Source: Archilochus colubris (taxonomy: Eukaryota; Chordata; Aves; Apodiformes; Trochilidae). Taken from it: a DNA stretch of 64,000 nucleotides. Under the pieces are notes generated by a model, which searched no databases, was not told where the DNA came from, and was given only the letters and a program-made list of their open reading frames with translations. Below are positions 1 to 13,200 of this stretch, piece by piece. The translations under genes and the position numbers were made by a program. Where the stretch lies: assembly GCA_023079485.1 (NCBI GenBank), contig CM041085.1, positions 27,203,121-27,267,120 on the forward strand, written 5' to 3'. Positions within the stretch are counted from its first letter, which is position 1. Each line of letters starts with the position of its first letter.

Positions 1-1693
1 TTGCAGTTTACCAAAATAATTTTAATCTCTCCTATCTAATAACACAGTTTTCCTATATGCAAGTTCAATAGAAATCAGTTCCACAGCATATAAAACCATG
101 TGGGGATTTGTTTTGGTATTTGGTTTGTTTTGGGGTTTTTTTTTTTTGAGTGCCATTTCTTACAATTATGTTGCCATTCAGTAAGAAGCAAAGATTCTTT
201 AAGAACAAAATAAAAGCTACTGCATAAAAGATTAATCTCCACAAATGTTTTATCGTCTGGGATATCATCTGCTTTTCCTTTTAAAAAAAACACAAAACTT
301 TCAGTGCAAACAGATGTCTAAGGAATCCCCTTTTTCTTAATTTTCAGCAACATGTTATAGATATTCTATGTGCAGTATATAGAAGGAAAGCAAAATCGAC
401 TTTTGGCAGGTTCAGCCTATCAAGTTCATAAACTTTACTATGTCTGTCTTGTCCAAGATTACAGACAACCTGCTCCAAGTCAGTTTCCCATTTGCACTTA
501 ATTAGAGAGTTCATTTTAAAGGTCAATGAAAAATAGCAGAGTACGTTTTCATAATAACTCTCCTCACAATAAAATTATTTCTCAGGCAGTCATCCAATTT
601 TCTCTGGAACAAGGGCAAGGAAAGTGGGGACACAAAATAGAGTTATTGGATACCTTATCTGGAACTACCCAGCATGTTGTTCATTATCCAAGGAACACAT
701 AGTACATTCTGGATCTGAGGAAAGAAGCCAAGCATTGCATCTTTTCAGACAATTTTCCTAACCGTACAGCTTTTCTAACAACTGGGAGAGATATTATGAA
801 AATGTTCTGAAAGATAGAAGAGTGTCTGCACAGGGAGTTCCTCAGTATCATCTTTATATACGTATATTTTAGTTCCTGTGGATAACCAGGTGCCCATGTG
901 GGAAATGCCAGAGGGGTATTTGGTTTCATGATGAAACAGCAGTGAAGATAGAGCTGAGCATCAGTAGGGCTATTTTACCCTGTATCAGCATGGTGGCATA
1001 ATTTCCAGAAAAAGGAACATGTTAACTGGTGTCTGTCAGCCACATCATGAAGTTTCTTGGAGGCACTTTGAGCATGAATTTGCTGTTACCAAGCAGCTGA
1101 GAATGTGGCCAAGTTAACTACGTTGTAGAGTATGAAATATCTTTTCAGAAGACATTCCTAGCACTTCTATGTCTACCAGATTCCAATACACACGGAGCAA
1201 GTAGCATGAACAATACAGTGAAGGGACTTTGAATCTGATCTGGGCTCACAATTAGATCAATTTCTGGTTTATTATAAGCAATGATTGAATGGTAACAGAT
1301 TCTCACACATGGAAGTTGATTTCTTGGACCAGAATCTGGCCAGGTGGATATAACCTTAACTTCGTTACTATGTTTCTTGCAACCACAAAGAAACAAGGAA
1401 CAAGCTGAGAAAAACCTGTTGGTCAACAAAAACCTCAGGTAAAAGTGAATTATAATTTTCACATATCAGGATTTGAGAAGACATGTTTGACCTGTGCAGA
1501 AAATTAATACCTTCTCTGACAATCTCCACACTGTCCAGTTTGCTGACTTTTTCAAAACCTGGTGCCTGACCTCTCTGAAAGTGCACAATGTGACTATACC
1601 TGATTTCTTGTTTAAAGCTTCACCTACCAGAAGGAGGTTCTGGGGCTATGTCTCAAATCAGTTCATTAGACAATGACAAAGACCACACCTGGC

Positions 1694-1745
1694 TTTTTTT
1701 TTTTTTTTAATTGTAGATAACCTTTTTTTTTTTTTTTTTTTTTTT
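1694..1745. repeat. Paired poly-T runs (T15 and T23)
   Basis: A 15-bp T run (1694-1708) and a 23-bp T run (1723-1745) are separated by 14 bp of mixed sequence. No transposon body was recognised beside them. On the minus strand these would be A tails, but nothing upstream on that strand looks like a processed transcript. They are best read as simple low-complexity sequence. Confidence 0.8.
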
Positions 1746-2304
1746 ACTGAGTGGGGGAAAGGTTCCTTGTTTTCCACATGACATCCTTGCTTTTGGTTAT
1801 TGGTTATTTCTACAAGGAAATAGTTTGTTAATCCCAATGGCAATGGCCACCTTAGAAAAAAATAGTTGGGTACCCATCTCAATACTCTTTAGGAGGCACT
1901 GGTCAGATAATTTGCTTTTTAACCTTTTAACCTTTTCCCAGTGTACAGTGAACATGTTATAAGCACATTTCTTTGACACCTTAGATGATATGCTATTCTA
2001 AAAAGCTAGTTTTTGTCCGATACAGGTAATGAATCTTAATCCACTTAGTGGACCTCATTCTTTGTTTCTTTATGAAGACCCCAGTTGAAGGTTTCAGTTG
2101 CCTGGAAGCACATGAAATGTAGAAATAAGTTTAACTTGGTCCACTGTCTCAGGCTACTGCCTGACAATGGTTTGCTCCAGGACAGAGACACAATTATATA
2201 TATACACAGAAATTCCATCAGCTTGCAAAGGCCTTGTGGACAGATCACTTGGGATCAAGGCTGTCTAATAAACTGTGGTCAGAAGAACCAACTCTGTGAT
2301 TCTT

Positions 2305-2388
2305 TGTTTTGTTGGGATTTCTTTTGGTTTTTGTTTTTTTTTATGTGTGTGTGGGTTTTTTGTTTGTTTTCTTGCTTGCTTGTTTTGT
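2305..2388. repeat. T/G-rich low-complexity tract
   Basis: The plus strand here is almost entirely T and G, with short GTTT, TG and CTTG repeats and hardly any A. This is strand-asymmetric simple sequence. The frame that crosses it (2085-2480) gets its run of F, L and W residues from this bias and is not evidence of a membrane protein. Confidence 0.7.
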
Positions 2389-3730
2389 TAATACATTATA
2401 CACAACATAGTATTTTTATTCAGGACAATGAATCAAGGCAGGCCATAACTGCTTTAGGTGTTTCCCTAAACCAGATTTAATTTTCTTTTTTGGCTCACTC
2501 TCATCTTTCTGAAGAAAGAAAATTGTAAAGAGTGGTTCAAATCATCTTGCAACACTGTATTACATTTCAAATCATTTACACTCACAGTCATGTCAAGCAG
2601 AGAGACATTTCAAATTGATCAATGCAGTAATTGAAACAGCAATAACTGGAGGATATTTTGTCAGCAATAGTGTTCTTTATGAAACTGAACAGTGATGCCT
2701 TAAAATGCGATGTATCGAGGGAAAGAAAGCTTCCTGAAAATGTTGTAGCCATTACTTTAGAATAATATTATTTAGCCTTCATGCTCTATCCCTTGTGGGT
2801 TTTCAATTCCCTAGCAAACTTTCTTTCTAACATATCTTTGATCCTGGTCTCAAAACCCTGACATGTTCATTTTGCAAAGACTGGATATACAATGGACTAG
2901 TCAAGAATTAGGGCCAGATGCCCCAAATTGGTGCAAATGGGTACTGCTTCATTGTGCTCCACGCTGATTTACAGAAGACAAGGATCTGACTGAAAGCCTT
3001 CCAGAGACTTCCAGAGTGCTTTGCTTTGTTTCATCATATAAATGCTTACTTCAATTTTAGTCTTCCTAAGGAAATAGAGTTTAGGCAATCATAGTCTATG
3101 TGTGTATACACATGCATGTATGAGTGTATGGGTGAGTATTTGTTTGTCCTTTCACTCAGTTTTGAATCTGGCAGTTCAACTCAATCAGACTGGAGAGGTC
3201 AGGCTGTTTAAGTGAGACAAAATTCCTGCAGGCATCTTGATAGTGTTCTTTTTGAGAAGAAGGCTAATGAGTTGAGTCCTTGTAAACTACAGAAAATTTC
3301 CATTGACAAGGACTTTTAATGTCTGACTCCATCACTTCTGGCCCTCTTGGAGCCACTTGCTCACCCAAGTGTGTTTCTGGCATCAAAACTTGAACATCCA
3401 AAGTTCAGGCTGACTCTGTTTAACTGGACCTGTTTTTCTAAAGAGCTTGGTTAGCTTGGTTTTTAATATTTGCTTCTGAGCTTACATATGCTAATTATCT
3501 CATCAGGTTGAAATCCTTAATCCTCACCTGAGATTAATAATCTTAGAACCACCACTGAAGTTGTTCCCTTTCTTACAGCTGTTGAGGCAAACAAAAGCAG
3601 GCGCTGCATTTCCCCATTGATTTTGTTCTGCTCTTGCCAAGGGTCTCAGACAGAGAGGTCAGAGCACAAAGGGAAAGTTGTAGATGCTAATTCGCAAAGA
3701 ACCTCATAAAAGTTTCCTTATTAGTCCTGT

Positions 3731-3751
3731 AAAAAAAAAAAAAAAAAAAAA
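3731..3751. repeat. Poly-A run (A21)
   Basis: An uninterrupted run of 21 A residues is followed by a further A-rich patch to about 3770. No retrogene, SINE or LINE body was recognised upstream. It is a simple homopolymer and would be prone to length error in sequencing. Confidence 0.85.
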
Positions 3752-5487
3752 GACAAAAAATAAAATTATATCTACTTAGCTACTTCACTGCTGAATCTTT
3801 GTGATAAATGAAGTGATCCTTGTGATGTATTTAGCAAGAGCAAAAAAAGGAACTACAAAGAAAATTGTGTGAGGAAAAAGTCTTACCATTCTCCAAACTA
3901 ACTAACTAAATTGTTGGCAAAAAACCTCACCACACCAAACGAACAAAAAATGAGCTGCTAGTTAAGCTTTGTTTGACAAATATGAGACAGCAAAGGTATT
4001 ACAAAAGACACAAATGGAAGTCTAATATATGGTTGAATAAAATATTTTCCCCATTGAAAACAGAAATGCAGGTGGTGTTCTTCAGCAATCTTTTTTATTT
4101 ACTTCATGAGATAGTTTATGCAACGAAAAAAAACCCACTGAGAGCACCCTGACTCACAGTAGTACAAAAGGCTCTTCTGCTGTGTTCAAGGTTGGTCCTT
4201 TCTGTGTGAAGCAGCAGGTAATGAAACCAATGATCATTTCACATCCTGAAGTGCTTTGTTCAGCTGGGAATCAGCATCTTCTGGAAACAACCTCTGGATC
4301 ACATGTATTGTTTTAACCTACAGACACCATTAAGTTAAAACCAAAGCACAAATTTGTCAACTTCTGGTGAGTCCCTAATAAGGAAATAGGTGGAAGATGG
4401 CCAGCTAGCCAGGCTGGGATTGTCTCCATTGTACTTATCCTTCTATTGATTTAAGCAAAATGTGAACAGACCTTTCTCTTGCAAAGCAAGACTTGCTGAC
4501 TGCTCATGATGACCTCATCCATGTGTAGTTATTTTGGCAGAAGTTAAGACTTTTTGAAGGGCCAACAAGACTAGTTTTATGAGGCTGTTTTTGAATTAGT
4601 ATCATTCTTTTGCCCTTTACCCTCTGGTCTCCTATTTAGTTTGGGCCCCTTGTCAAGTACTGGACAAAAAGGAGTTCAAACCAGCATAAAACCCTGGGAA
4701 GTGCTGGGCCTGCCTTGCTCCTTGCTACAGCAATTGGTCTTCTGCTGGTTAACTGGTACAGATCCATGGAGAGAACTATGCCTGCTAACACCAGACAAAG
4801 AAGTAGCCCTAGAAAGTGTGATGCTAGTTTGCGAGTCCTAATTGTCCTGTTTCTTTTGACACAAACAAGGACACAGAGAAAAAACATGCTATCTATGCTG
4901 AGATGTGTCAAGTAAAATTTGACTGCACTGTTCTTTCTGTCTGTAGGTACTCAATCCTTTCACAGAAGTTTCATCATTCCTACTGTGCAGGAAGAAAATT
5001 GAAACAGAGGGAGACGAAATGAGTCGTTCAGCCTGATCTGTAGGTGTGCAGTGACTATTTCAGAAAGGAAAGAGATTCAATATAAAACTGAATGCAAATG
5101 AACCACAGAACAATTATACTGTTCCTTTTTTTTTAAATAGGGATGAAATCCAGGGGTAAAGTGTAGTGCTTCAGCCTCAGGCCTTTCTTGAGAGCCGGGA
5201 CATGCTTAGGACCTCCATGAGGAAAGTACAGCTGATGCATGTTTGCCTCACCTAAGCTGGGTGTTGAGAAGGCCCAGGTCACTATCTGTCTTCAGACTTT
5301 CTGAGTAACTTCCAAGATCTCTTTTGGTTCAGCTCCTCAAACCTGGTTTGATATTAAGGATCTTTACAGCAATAGACTCAAGGGTGTGAGTTTTCACACC
5401 CCTGAATCTCAGCTCCCCTTGTATGTAATAGACATACAATGGAACACTGCTGTACCTCACAGGCATGTCATGAAATATGTTAAACTA

Positions 5488-5510
5488 TTTTTTTTTTTTT
5501 TTTTTTTTTT
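5488..5510. repeat. Poly-T run (T23)
   Basis: An uninterrupted run of 23 T residues. The flanks do not look like a retroposed gene on the minus strand. Treated as a simple homopolymer. Confidence 0.85.
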
Positions 5511-7776
5511 AGCTTAGATTTGAGACCTACAAGAAATCTTGAATTGATAACAAATTTGCAACAGTGAGGGCACAAATTGCCACAGTTGACCAAACATGGT
5601 TGGATATCTAAGGGTCTTTCATTAGCAAATATCTAAATGCTCACTAGTGATGCAGAGTTGTTTTGATGTGACTAAGCTCCTTATGACAAAACTAAGAATA
5701 TTTCTCCACAGTATCCAAATTACCTGGACCGGCAAAAGTGAAATATAACCTGTTAAATTCTGATAAACAAGCTTTCTTTCAAGATGTCCAATGCTCCCAG
5801 GAAGAGGAAGCAAATAGACTGTTTCTTGCTGTGGTGGTCCTTGCAAGGCAAAGCAAATCAAATGTCATAGCAAAATGGATAGCTTGCATAGCTAAATATG
5901 TTGCATAACAAAATGGACTCCATCCTGCAGCAAAACTCTGTTTAGATGAGAAAAGATATGGCTTGAGTGAGTTAAAAATACACTGAAGAATGCAATCAGC
6001 ACAATGTTATTCATTTCGATATTAAACAAGATTTATTTGACAGTAACACCATATGCTCAGTGGTGCTGTCCACAGGATGACAATTTCATTTTGCAACAAC
6101 TGTTGAAGTTCAGAAATTGTTTTCATTCAGCTTTGGAATAAAAACAAAAAAGCCTTTCAGTTCTCTGTGAAATGGAATTGGACTGAAATGGCTGATTTCA
6201 GATAAAAAACTGAGCCTTTTCTTTGGTGAGGCTTTTTTCTTCTGACGGATTCCTTGGTCACCTAATGGACAGGGCTTTTGGAGAAGGCAGGAAGACTGGT
6301 GCATGGATATCTGTAACTTTTCAGAGGCCCAGATACTAATCTATAGCATTACTTGATAAAGCAATGAACCTGCCAAAAACATTTCCATCAGGACTACTGC
6401 TCAGTACATGATACTGATTAGACTTTTTGTATTGATAAGGCATGATTGAAGTCTGCAAGCTTTGTCAAAGATGAGGCAGGAGCATTTTCTGGTGGGTGAA
6501 AGACGAGCCAAAAGTTTCAGCAACAGGAGAGCTTAGAAAGCTGACATGAACGTGGCAAATGTTGGGTGCTATGGTTTGGCCATAGCCAATGTCAGGTGGG
6601 GGCTTATGGATAAATTGCCTCAAAATGTCTGTGTTCGAAACAATCAGGATTGGTTTTAAATTCAGTAGATTAGAGACACACAGTCACAGTCCCTTTTACT
6701 TTCTCTACCAGGGGTTTTCTTTTACCTTAATTGTATTCTAAGACATATTCTAAGCCACAAAAACACACAAATACCATTCTTCCATTAAAAATTGTGGAAG
6801 AATGTTTTATTTCGCACAGGTATTTGAAAATCTGGGTTTTCATCCCAAATGCCTCTGAACTTGATAACTTCTGGAGCCGGGGAGAAGAGGAAGGGAGGAC
6901 TGTATTGATTAGAAAATGCTGCTATGACACCTTCTGGGGATTATTTGCCTCAGTTATCCATTTGTGTGTATGGCTATTTGAGCATGTTCCCAAATAACTG
7001 ACAGCTGTTGCTCACTCCTTCTATCTTGCACACATTTCCTCTCTTGAAGGAAGGATGTCATGGTGCATCATGGAAATCCTTCCTGAGATGCATATTGGAG
7101 GTGTTTTTTAGCTGGAGATTCTAAATCCTTGAGAAGAATGAGACAGCCAAATAATGGTTCCTGTGAGCTACCACAGTAGCATTTCTGAATTAAATTGTTG
7201 CTGTTTTCAGCCAAAACGTTTTGGTTTTGAGGATTTTCGGTGCTTCAATGAAAAGTTAAAAAGATTGTCAGAGAGCACACATTGTGACAAAAAGCATTGT
7301 TAACATGAAATTTTCTATTGAAAATAACATTTGACAGGAAGGGATTTTTTTAAAATCAGGTCTAACAAAAGAGCTATAAACACATCCTTATAACACTGAA
7401 AATAATTACACATCAATAGTAAGTGAGTTTACTAATTCTTGTAGAAATTACACTTCACCAACAAGTCTTCAGCCCTTTGGACTCTCACTGTTGTCCTTTA
7501 TCTGCAGGATCATGCTCTTCCCTGCCTTTCTGCTGCACTGATGTTGCACATGGTCAGACACAGAGAAGAGCCCAGTTTCCCAGTGTGCTCACATGTACAT
7601 GTACGTGTGCTGACAAGGTTATAACCAGATCAGTTTGATATTCTTGACTTTCACTGTCTCAAGATTGGGCACATGTGGTAAATAGGAGACAGCACCAGTA
7701 GAAAAGCTGTATTTGCTCTGAACTGACAGGTGACAGGAGCAGAAGTATTTGGCAAGAAAGACACTTCTGGTTGTTT

Positions 7777-7790
7777 TGTGTGTGTGTGTG
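7777..7790. repeat. Short (TG)7 microsatellite
   Basis: Seven uninterrupted TG dinucleotides within otherwise unique sequence. Another short GT stretch lies at about 7998-8007. Confidence 0.8.
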
Positions 7791-9786
7791 TTGCTACTGT
7801 TTTGAATTTCTCATTGAAGCACGTAGACAGAGGAAGGTGACTGCATGGCCACCACACTGTGCTCCTTCCTAGCAGGGAGCTGAGATGATGCTGGGCCCAA
7901 GGGCATTCAACAGAGCACCCTCCTGCCAGTACCCAGGGCAGCCCAGCACTTAAAAGTGTGAAAAAACTGTGAAAACTCAGTTAGGCTGGTGAAGAATGTG
8001 TGTGTGTGCCTATGTCCTCGCACTGCCTAATATATATGTTCATCCAATTAAGAGGAACAACAATTCATTAACAAAACAGGTACTAAAAAAATACTCATTT
8101 AAGACAATCACTGCTACTTCCTCAGCTTTTCACTTCATTGCTGCTTATGCAAGTAAAAACAACAAACTAAATGGAGACCTTATGGGCACCAGGGACCAAT
8201 TAATGCCATGTGACTTCCTCCCAGGCTTCCATGAAAATAACTGTATTATAATGGTCTGTGATATTAATACCGGCTTTGGGAAAGTTAGGCAGCAGCTCCA
8301 TAGGGAAGGATGTAGCATGAGCAAGCTCTCTGGAATGTGCACTATTTGACAAAAGAGAAGTAGTGTCTCTCTATAAGTTACATCTCTTCTTGCTATTGAA
8401 ACAGAAAAATCAGCTAGGGAAACACAAATGCCTGGGGGAGTGTGAGAAGTTTTTATATAAGTGGATACCTTTTCAGTATATGACTGAGTAAAACTCAGAG
8501 CTTTTCAGCTTTTAAGACAACAAATATCCATCTACAAATTATGGCTAGGAATTAATTCCTGAGGTGAGACTGGGAGCCTAAATTTATACAGCCTCAGAGT
8601 CCACTTTTTACTCACAGTTTAAATAATGTAAAGGATTTCCTTTTAATCTCACAGCTATGTAGAACCCCTCCAAATCTTGCTTCAGAATATGGGGCCGAGG
8701 GCTGTGAAGAAGCATCACCTTGACAGATACAACTGCTGCCTAAAGTTTCTGTAACAGATAAAGCTGTGTGGGGATGGTTTCCCAAGAATTTGTTTTACTT
8801 CTTAGGCTAGTCAGGCTGGTTTGAAGCAGTGTTCTTCTATTTCAAACTGCATCTGCACTCAGACATGCAAGAGATGGATTTTATTGCCCTCCTTACACTG
8901 ATGATGTACAGATAATGTAGAAACCCCCTAGGCAGGACATATAGGTGCCAATGGAGCCACCCTGAGGTAAAAGCTACAGTCTCCCCATCCCAATCTGTCC
9001 CTGGGGCCTCACATTTCCTCTCATATTTAAACACTGGCATAATTATTAGGCACCATACCTCTTGCTCATACCCCATGACAAAGGGCTATAACCTTCTAAT
9101 GATGGACTTTTCTTAGAGTGGAGAGACACACGCAGACCCTCCACCTGAAGGGGTGTTAAAAGTCAAATGCACAGGGTAAGACCCACCAGCAAAGCAGAGA
9201 GGCACCAGGTAGCAGGGAGATCAATGGTCTGGAGGGGAAAGCAGCAGTTCCAGCAGCCTGGGTGCTTGCAGCCATTCAGCCCACATCTCCCTTCCTGAGC
9301 TAAATACCTGCATGTAAACAACATACAGAAGTGTTTAATGTGCATGCCAAGCAGCCAAGTAGAAAGAGTACAAGAAAAGCAAGTAGTAGGACAGCATAGT
9401 TTATTGTCTTTCACAATGACTTAGGCCTCAATTTCTGCATCCCCGAAATAGGAATATTAACTCCAAAAATACATGTCAGTTAGCAAGAGCAGGCAGGGTA
9501 AAGACAGTCTAATAACAGAGCCTGAAGTTGGCTAACTTAGAAAGTGGATCTAAATAGCATCACATTTGGAGGAGTGGTTTGTGTTCAGTTCAGCTCAGCA
9601 TTTGAAAGTTCATACACTGGTTAAACTTTGGATAAACTTTTGGCCCTTTTTCATGTAGAAATCAGATAAGAATCACACAAACACAGACTCTCATGAGCTT
9701 TCCAATAGTGCTTGTTTTTGACTGAGTCAGTAATAGAACAGATCTCCTCACAGTGCTCCTGTATTTCTGCTTCCAAACTCATCCAG

Positions 9787-10231
9787 TTTTTCCTCTCCTC
9801 TCCTCTCCTCTCCTCTCCTCTCCTCTCCTCTCCTCTCCTCTCCTCTCCTCTCCTCTCCTCTCCTCTCCCTCTCTCCTCTCCCTCTCTCCTCTCCCTCACT
9901 CTCCCCTCCCCTCTTTCCTCTCTCTCTCCTCTCCCTCCCTCTCCCCTCTCCTCTCCCTCTCTCCTCTCCCTCACCTCTCCTCTCTCTCACCTCTCCCTCC
10001 TCTCCTCTCTCTCCTCTCCTCTCCTCTCCTCTCTCTCCCTCCCTCCTCTCCTCTCCTCTCCTCTCCTCCCTCCCTCTCCTCTCCTCTCCTCTCTCTCCTC
10101 TCCCTCTCCTCTCCTCTCCTCTCCTCTCCTCTCCTCTCCTCTCCTCTCCTCTCCTCTCCTCTCCTCTCCTCTCCTCTCCTCTCCTCTCCTCTCCTCTCCT
10201 CTCCTCTCCTCTCCCCTTTTTTTCTTTTTCC
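9787..10231. repeat. TCTCC-type pyrimidine pentanucleotide array (about 445 bp)
   Basis: The plus strand is almost purely C and T. Near-perfect TCTCC/CTCCT pentamers occupy about 9790-9866 and about 10106-10213. The interior is a degenerate mix of CTCTCCC, CTCTCT and CCTCCC variants. The only purines I find are single A residues at 9898, 9973 and 9989, so 9990-10231 is an uninterrupted 242-bp homopyrimidine run. The minus strand is the matching GGAGA polypurine tract. Long open frames on both strands here (Leu/Ser-rich on plus, Arg/Gly/Glu-rich on minus) exist only because a 5-bp repeat lacks stop codons, and they are not genes. Mirror-symmetric homopurine/homopyrimidine tracts of this kind are known to form triplex (H-DNA) structures, and such tracts are often mis-sized in assemblies. 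Confidence 0.95.
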
Positions 10232-13200
10232 AAATGTGAAATATTTTTCATTCTATTCCATAAAAGGAAGGTTTCCGTATAAAGTTTGGATGACAGCTGA
10301 GGGCAGATCCATCACTTTCCTGAGTAATTCTTGTATCCCTAAGGATAACTGTCATCTTTGCTGGCCTTTTTCCCATCCAGTGTTAAATATTTTCATTAGT
10401 GACTGGAGACTTCGTCCAAGGACACAGAGACTGTATTTTCCAATCATCAACTGTTGCTCTCCTCCTGACCAGAAATTCATAGCCCTTGGTGGCTCTCAGC
10501 CTGGGCAGCTCTGCACTAGATGACCCTCTAATGTTTTTTTTCTCTCTCCCCTCATCTTCTTTGTTCAGTGACTGCCAGTCAGCTTTGCTCGCTTCCTTGT
10601 GCTTCCTGCAAGTTTTTAGTGTGAGTCCTCTCTCCTCATCACCCAATTATATGTTCTTTTCTCCTCCTGATCCCTCTCCACCCCCACCTCCCCCTGCATT
10701 GCCAGCTGAAAAGGGGAAGAGGAAAGTATCTTCTGAAAACATCAGCATTTTCTTCAAGAACACTCAGATCATCTGTTTGATGACTCCTATCCTCTTGCTT
10801 GTGACCTCAGCTGTGCCAGACTTCTAGTTCTGTTTTCTTTATAGAGTTGATTACATTGTCAGCACTTATATCAGAATTAATAACAAAATTAATCAACACT
10901 TGGGAGCATAACCACCCTTAGGATTGATGGAATCAACTGGTAGGTGATAATTAGAACCAGCCAAAAGCTTTTTCTCAAAACTTAAATGTATATCTCCTCC
11001 GTGTTAGAAACCACACGTTGAAACACCCTCCCACAGCATGCAAATTTCCTTGTTCTTTTTTATATCCTCAGATCTTGGCAGATCCTGTACTGGCCACAAA
11101 AACAAACATGAGTATCTAACCATCACCAAATATTGCTTTCACATATTTCTGGCTCACCCAGACTTAGAAAACACCAGAAATACAACTGAGCCTGAACTTC
11201 AGAAATTCTCAAGCCTGTTTTTCAGGCCCAAGAGGTGGAGGAAACATATTTGAACTCTTGGATTCTTTTTCCAGATGGATGTTTCTGTGGTTTCTCTGCC
11301 AGCGAGTGGATCTGCATGTGGACACGAGTATCCCTTGCACTGCTGTGTCCAAGTGGGTGGGGAATTCGAGGTCAGTGTTCAGCTAAGGGAACCAAGCCCA
11401 GCACTGTCCTTTGCACCCATCCCTGCTGTCACAGGCCAAATTTATCTGTGTTGTAGCAGGTTATTTAATGATTTCCATTGCATCCAAGCTGTATTTGCCT
11501 TCAGAGTACTCCAAATTGTTCAGCTGCACAGACAACCAATTCTGTCTAAGGGGATTCCCTTGATAGAGGTCAGGTGTAACAACTAGAAATGACTTTGATC
11601 TTGTGCTTCCCAGTTATTTTCCTTCCCTTGCTCTTGCTGTCTTTAGATTACAAAGGGCTCTGTGCTGCTTCTGTTGACTGGAGCAAAGATCATGTCAAAG
11701 TCCTGCAGAAGCAGAATGTGAGTACACTGTCCCAGGAAACAAGTGTAACAACTTTGCAGTTGTGCGGGTAACAACATCTTCAGAATGACTTGATGTTGTG
11801 GCTATGATGATTTCTTCAGGCACTGTAAGTAGACTGACAAATTGACTTTCAAGTGAAAGGTCATTGAAAAGAATTGCTGATAAAAGCATCTGGATTTACA
11901 ATTAAAAAGCTACAGAAGTTCAGTTTACAACTCTACTGGGTTCTGTGCGTAGGAGTTTCTATCATACAATTTGGCAGCTTCTTCTGCCTTCTGATTTGAG
12001 TTGTAGAAAATAAAAATTCCTTGTGGTTTCTTTATTTTTTTTTTCTTTTTAAACACTATGGAGAGCTGTGGTGTTTTGGCAAGGCTGATACAAAGAAATA
12101 TTGTACTGGCATTGTCTCGTATTGTAGGTGACCTCAGGCCTGAACTATACATGGGAAAAAAATAAGTTTCTGCTGAATAGAGCACACATGTGCTTGAATC
12201 AGATTATAGAGAGAGTGTGAAAAGCAGAGTGCACACACACAATACACATAATACTGATGTAGGCTTAAATGAAATACCTGACTCTCATCTGATCCCTCTG
12301 GCAAAAATCAGGAGCAGCCTTGAAGCATTAAGCCTCACTCTGCTCTGGTGTATGAGGTTCTTTCTGCTGTTCCTAAGACCATGACTCATGAAAAAGGGTA
12401 TTTGCCAGGCAATTAGGTGGTTGAGATTACTGTATATGTCCAAACACACACAACACATGATTCCAGTAGGTGGTTGCCTATCAGGTTATTTGTGAAAAGT
12501 TAATAGATTACATTTTTTCTGTTTTTTTTTTCTTCTCTTCCTTTTAAGAACGAGGATGAGAACTTTAATCCTGGACATACTTATCCATAAAGGCAAACAT
12601 TGCACGTCAAAAGGTTCCCTCTCTCCCTGCTTCTCTGGCACTCCTTCTTCACTTCCCCTGTTTTGTGGGACATAAAACTAAACTAAACAGAGATTTGTCC
12701 CTATCAATATTGACTTGAGTGATTTCCCTTTTCCTGACTTCTCTAATCCTGTGGTAGATTTTCTGTGACATTTGTTTCCGGTAGCAGATTCTTATGAATG
12801 TTCATTCTAGAAACAGAACACTTCCAAACATCTATTAAAAAGCAAAACAGTGTGGTCAAAGAAGATAATGGGTGATGTTTTTCTCCATAGTTTAATTTCA
12901 GCAGCTTCCAGTGTTTGCTTTCTAGTTGAAAAAGTAGTTTTTCCTCAGTTTGTAAGAGTTTCCTTTCATAAGAAACCAGTCACTAGAGGTATTACATAAA
13001 AAAGTGCACAAAGCATCCTTGTGCTGTCTTCTTTGTAGGAATTAGGTACTCAGTATGGCCCAGAGATAAAATGCCATCCAGAGATACCCGAAATCCAGGC
13101 TGTGGTTATTAGCAGAAACCTGATGACTCTCAGGCGTGTACCTGTGGTGGAATTGATAATTGCACTGATTTTCTTCTCTCTACCAAAAGGTTGCTTTTTA

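Larger units (their letters stand above)
1..9786. other. Non-coding unique-looking DNA, no gene seen
   Basis: No frame in this stretch shows a recognisable protein family or a convincing exon with splice sites and codon bias. The frames present are short, and several begin at non-ATG codons. The stretch is AT-rich and CpG-poor, and it contains homopolymer runs and a GT-rich tract listed separately. I saw no CR1 or LTR fragment here, but old degraded repeats could be missed by eye. The most likely status is intergenic or intronic DNA. Confidence 0.6.

Noticed and set aside
2085..2480. 131-codon frame with a hydrophobic middle resembling a membrane segment
   Set aside because: The hydrophobic run comes from T/G-rich simple sequence at 2305-2388. 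There is no domain, splice context or homologue that I recognise.
3731..3751. Poly-A tail of a processed pseudogene
   Set aside because: No recognisable coding remnant, polyadenylation signal arrangement or target-site duplication was found upstream.
9712..10523. Long open frames (up to 256 codons) on both strands
   Set aside because: They are produced by the TCTCC/GGAGA repeat, which has no stop codons in these frames. The products are low-complexity Leu/Ser/Pro or Arg/Gly/Glu repeats with no domain.
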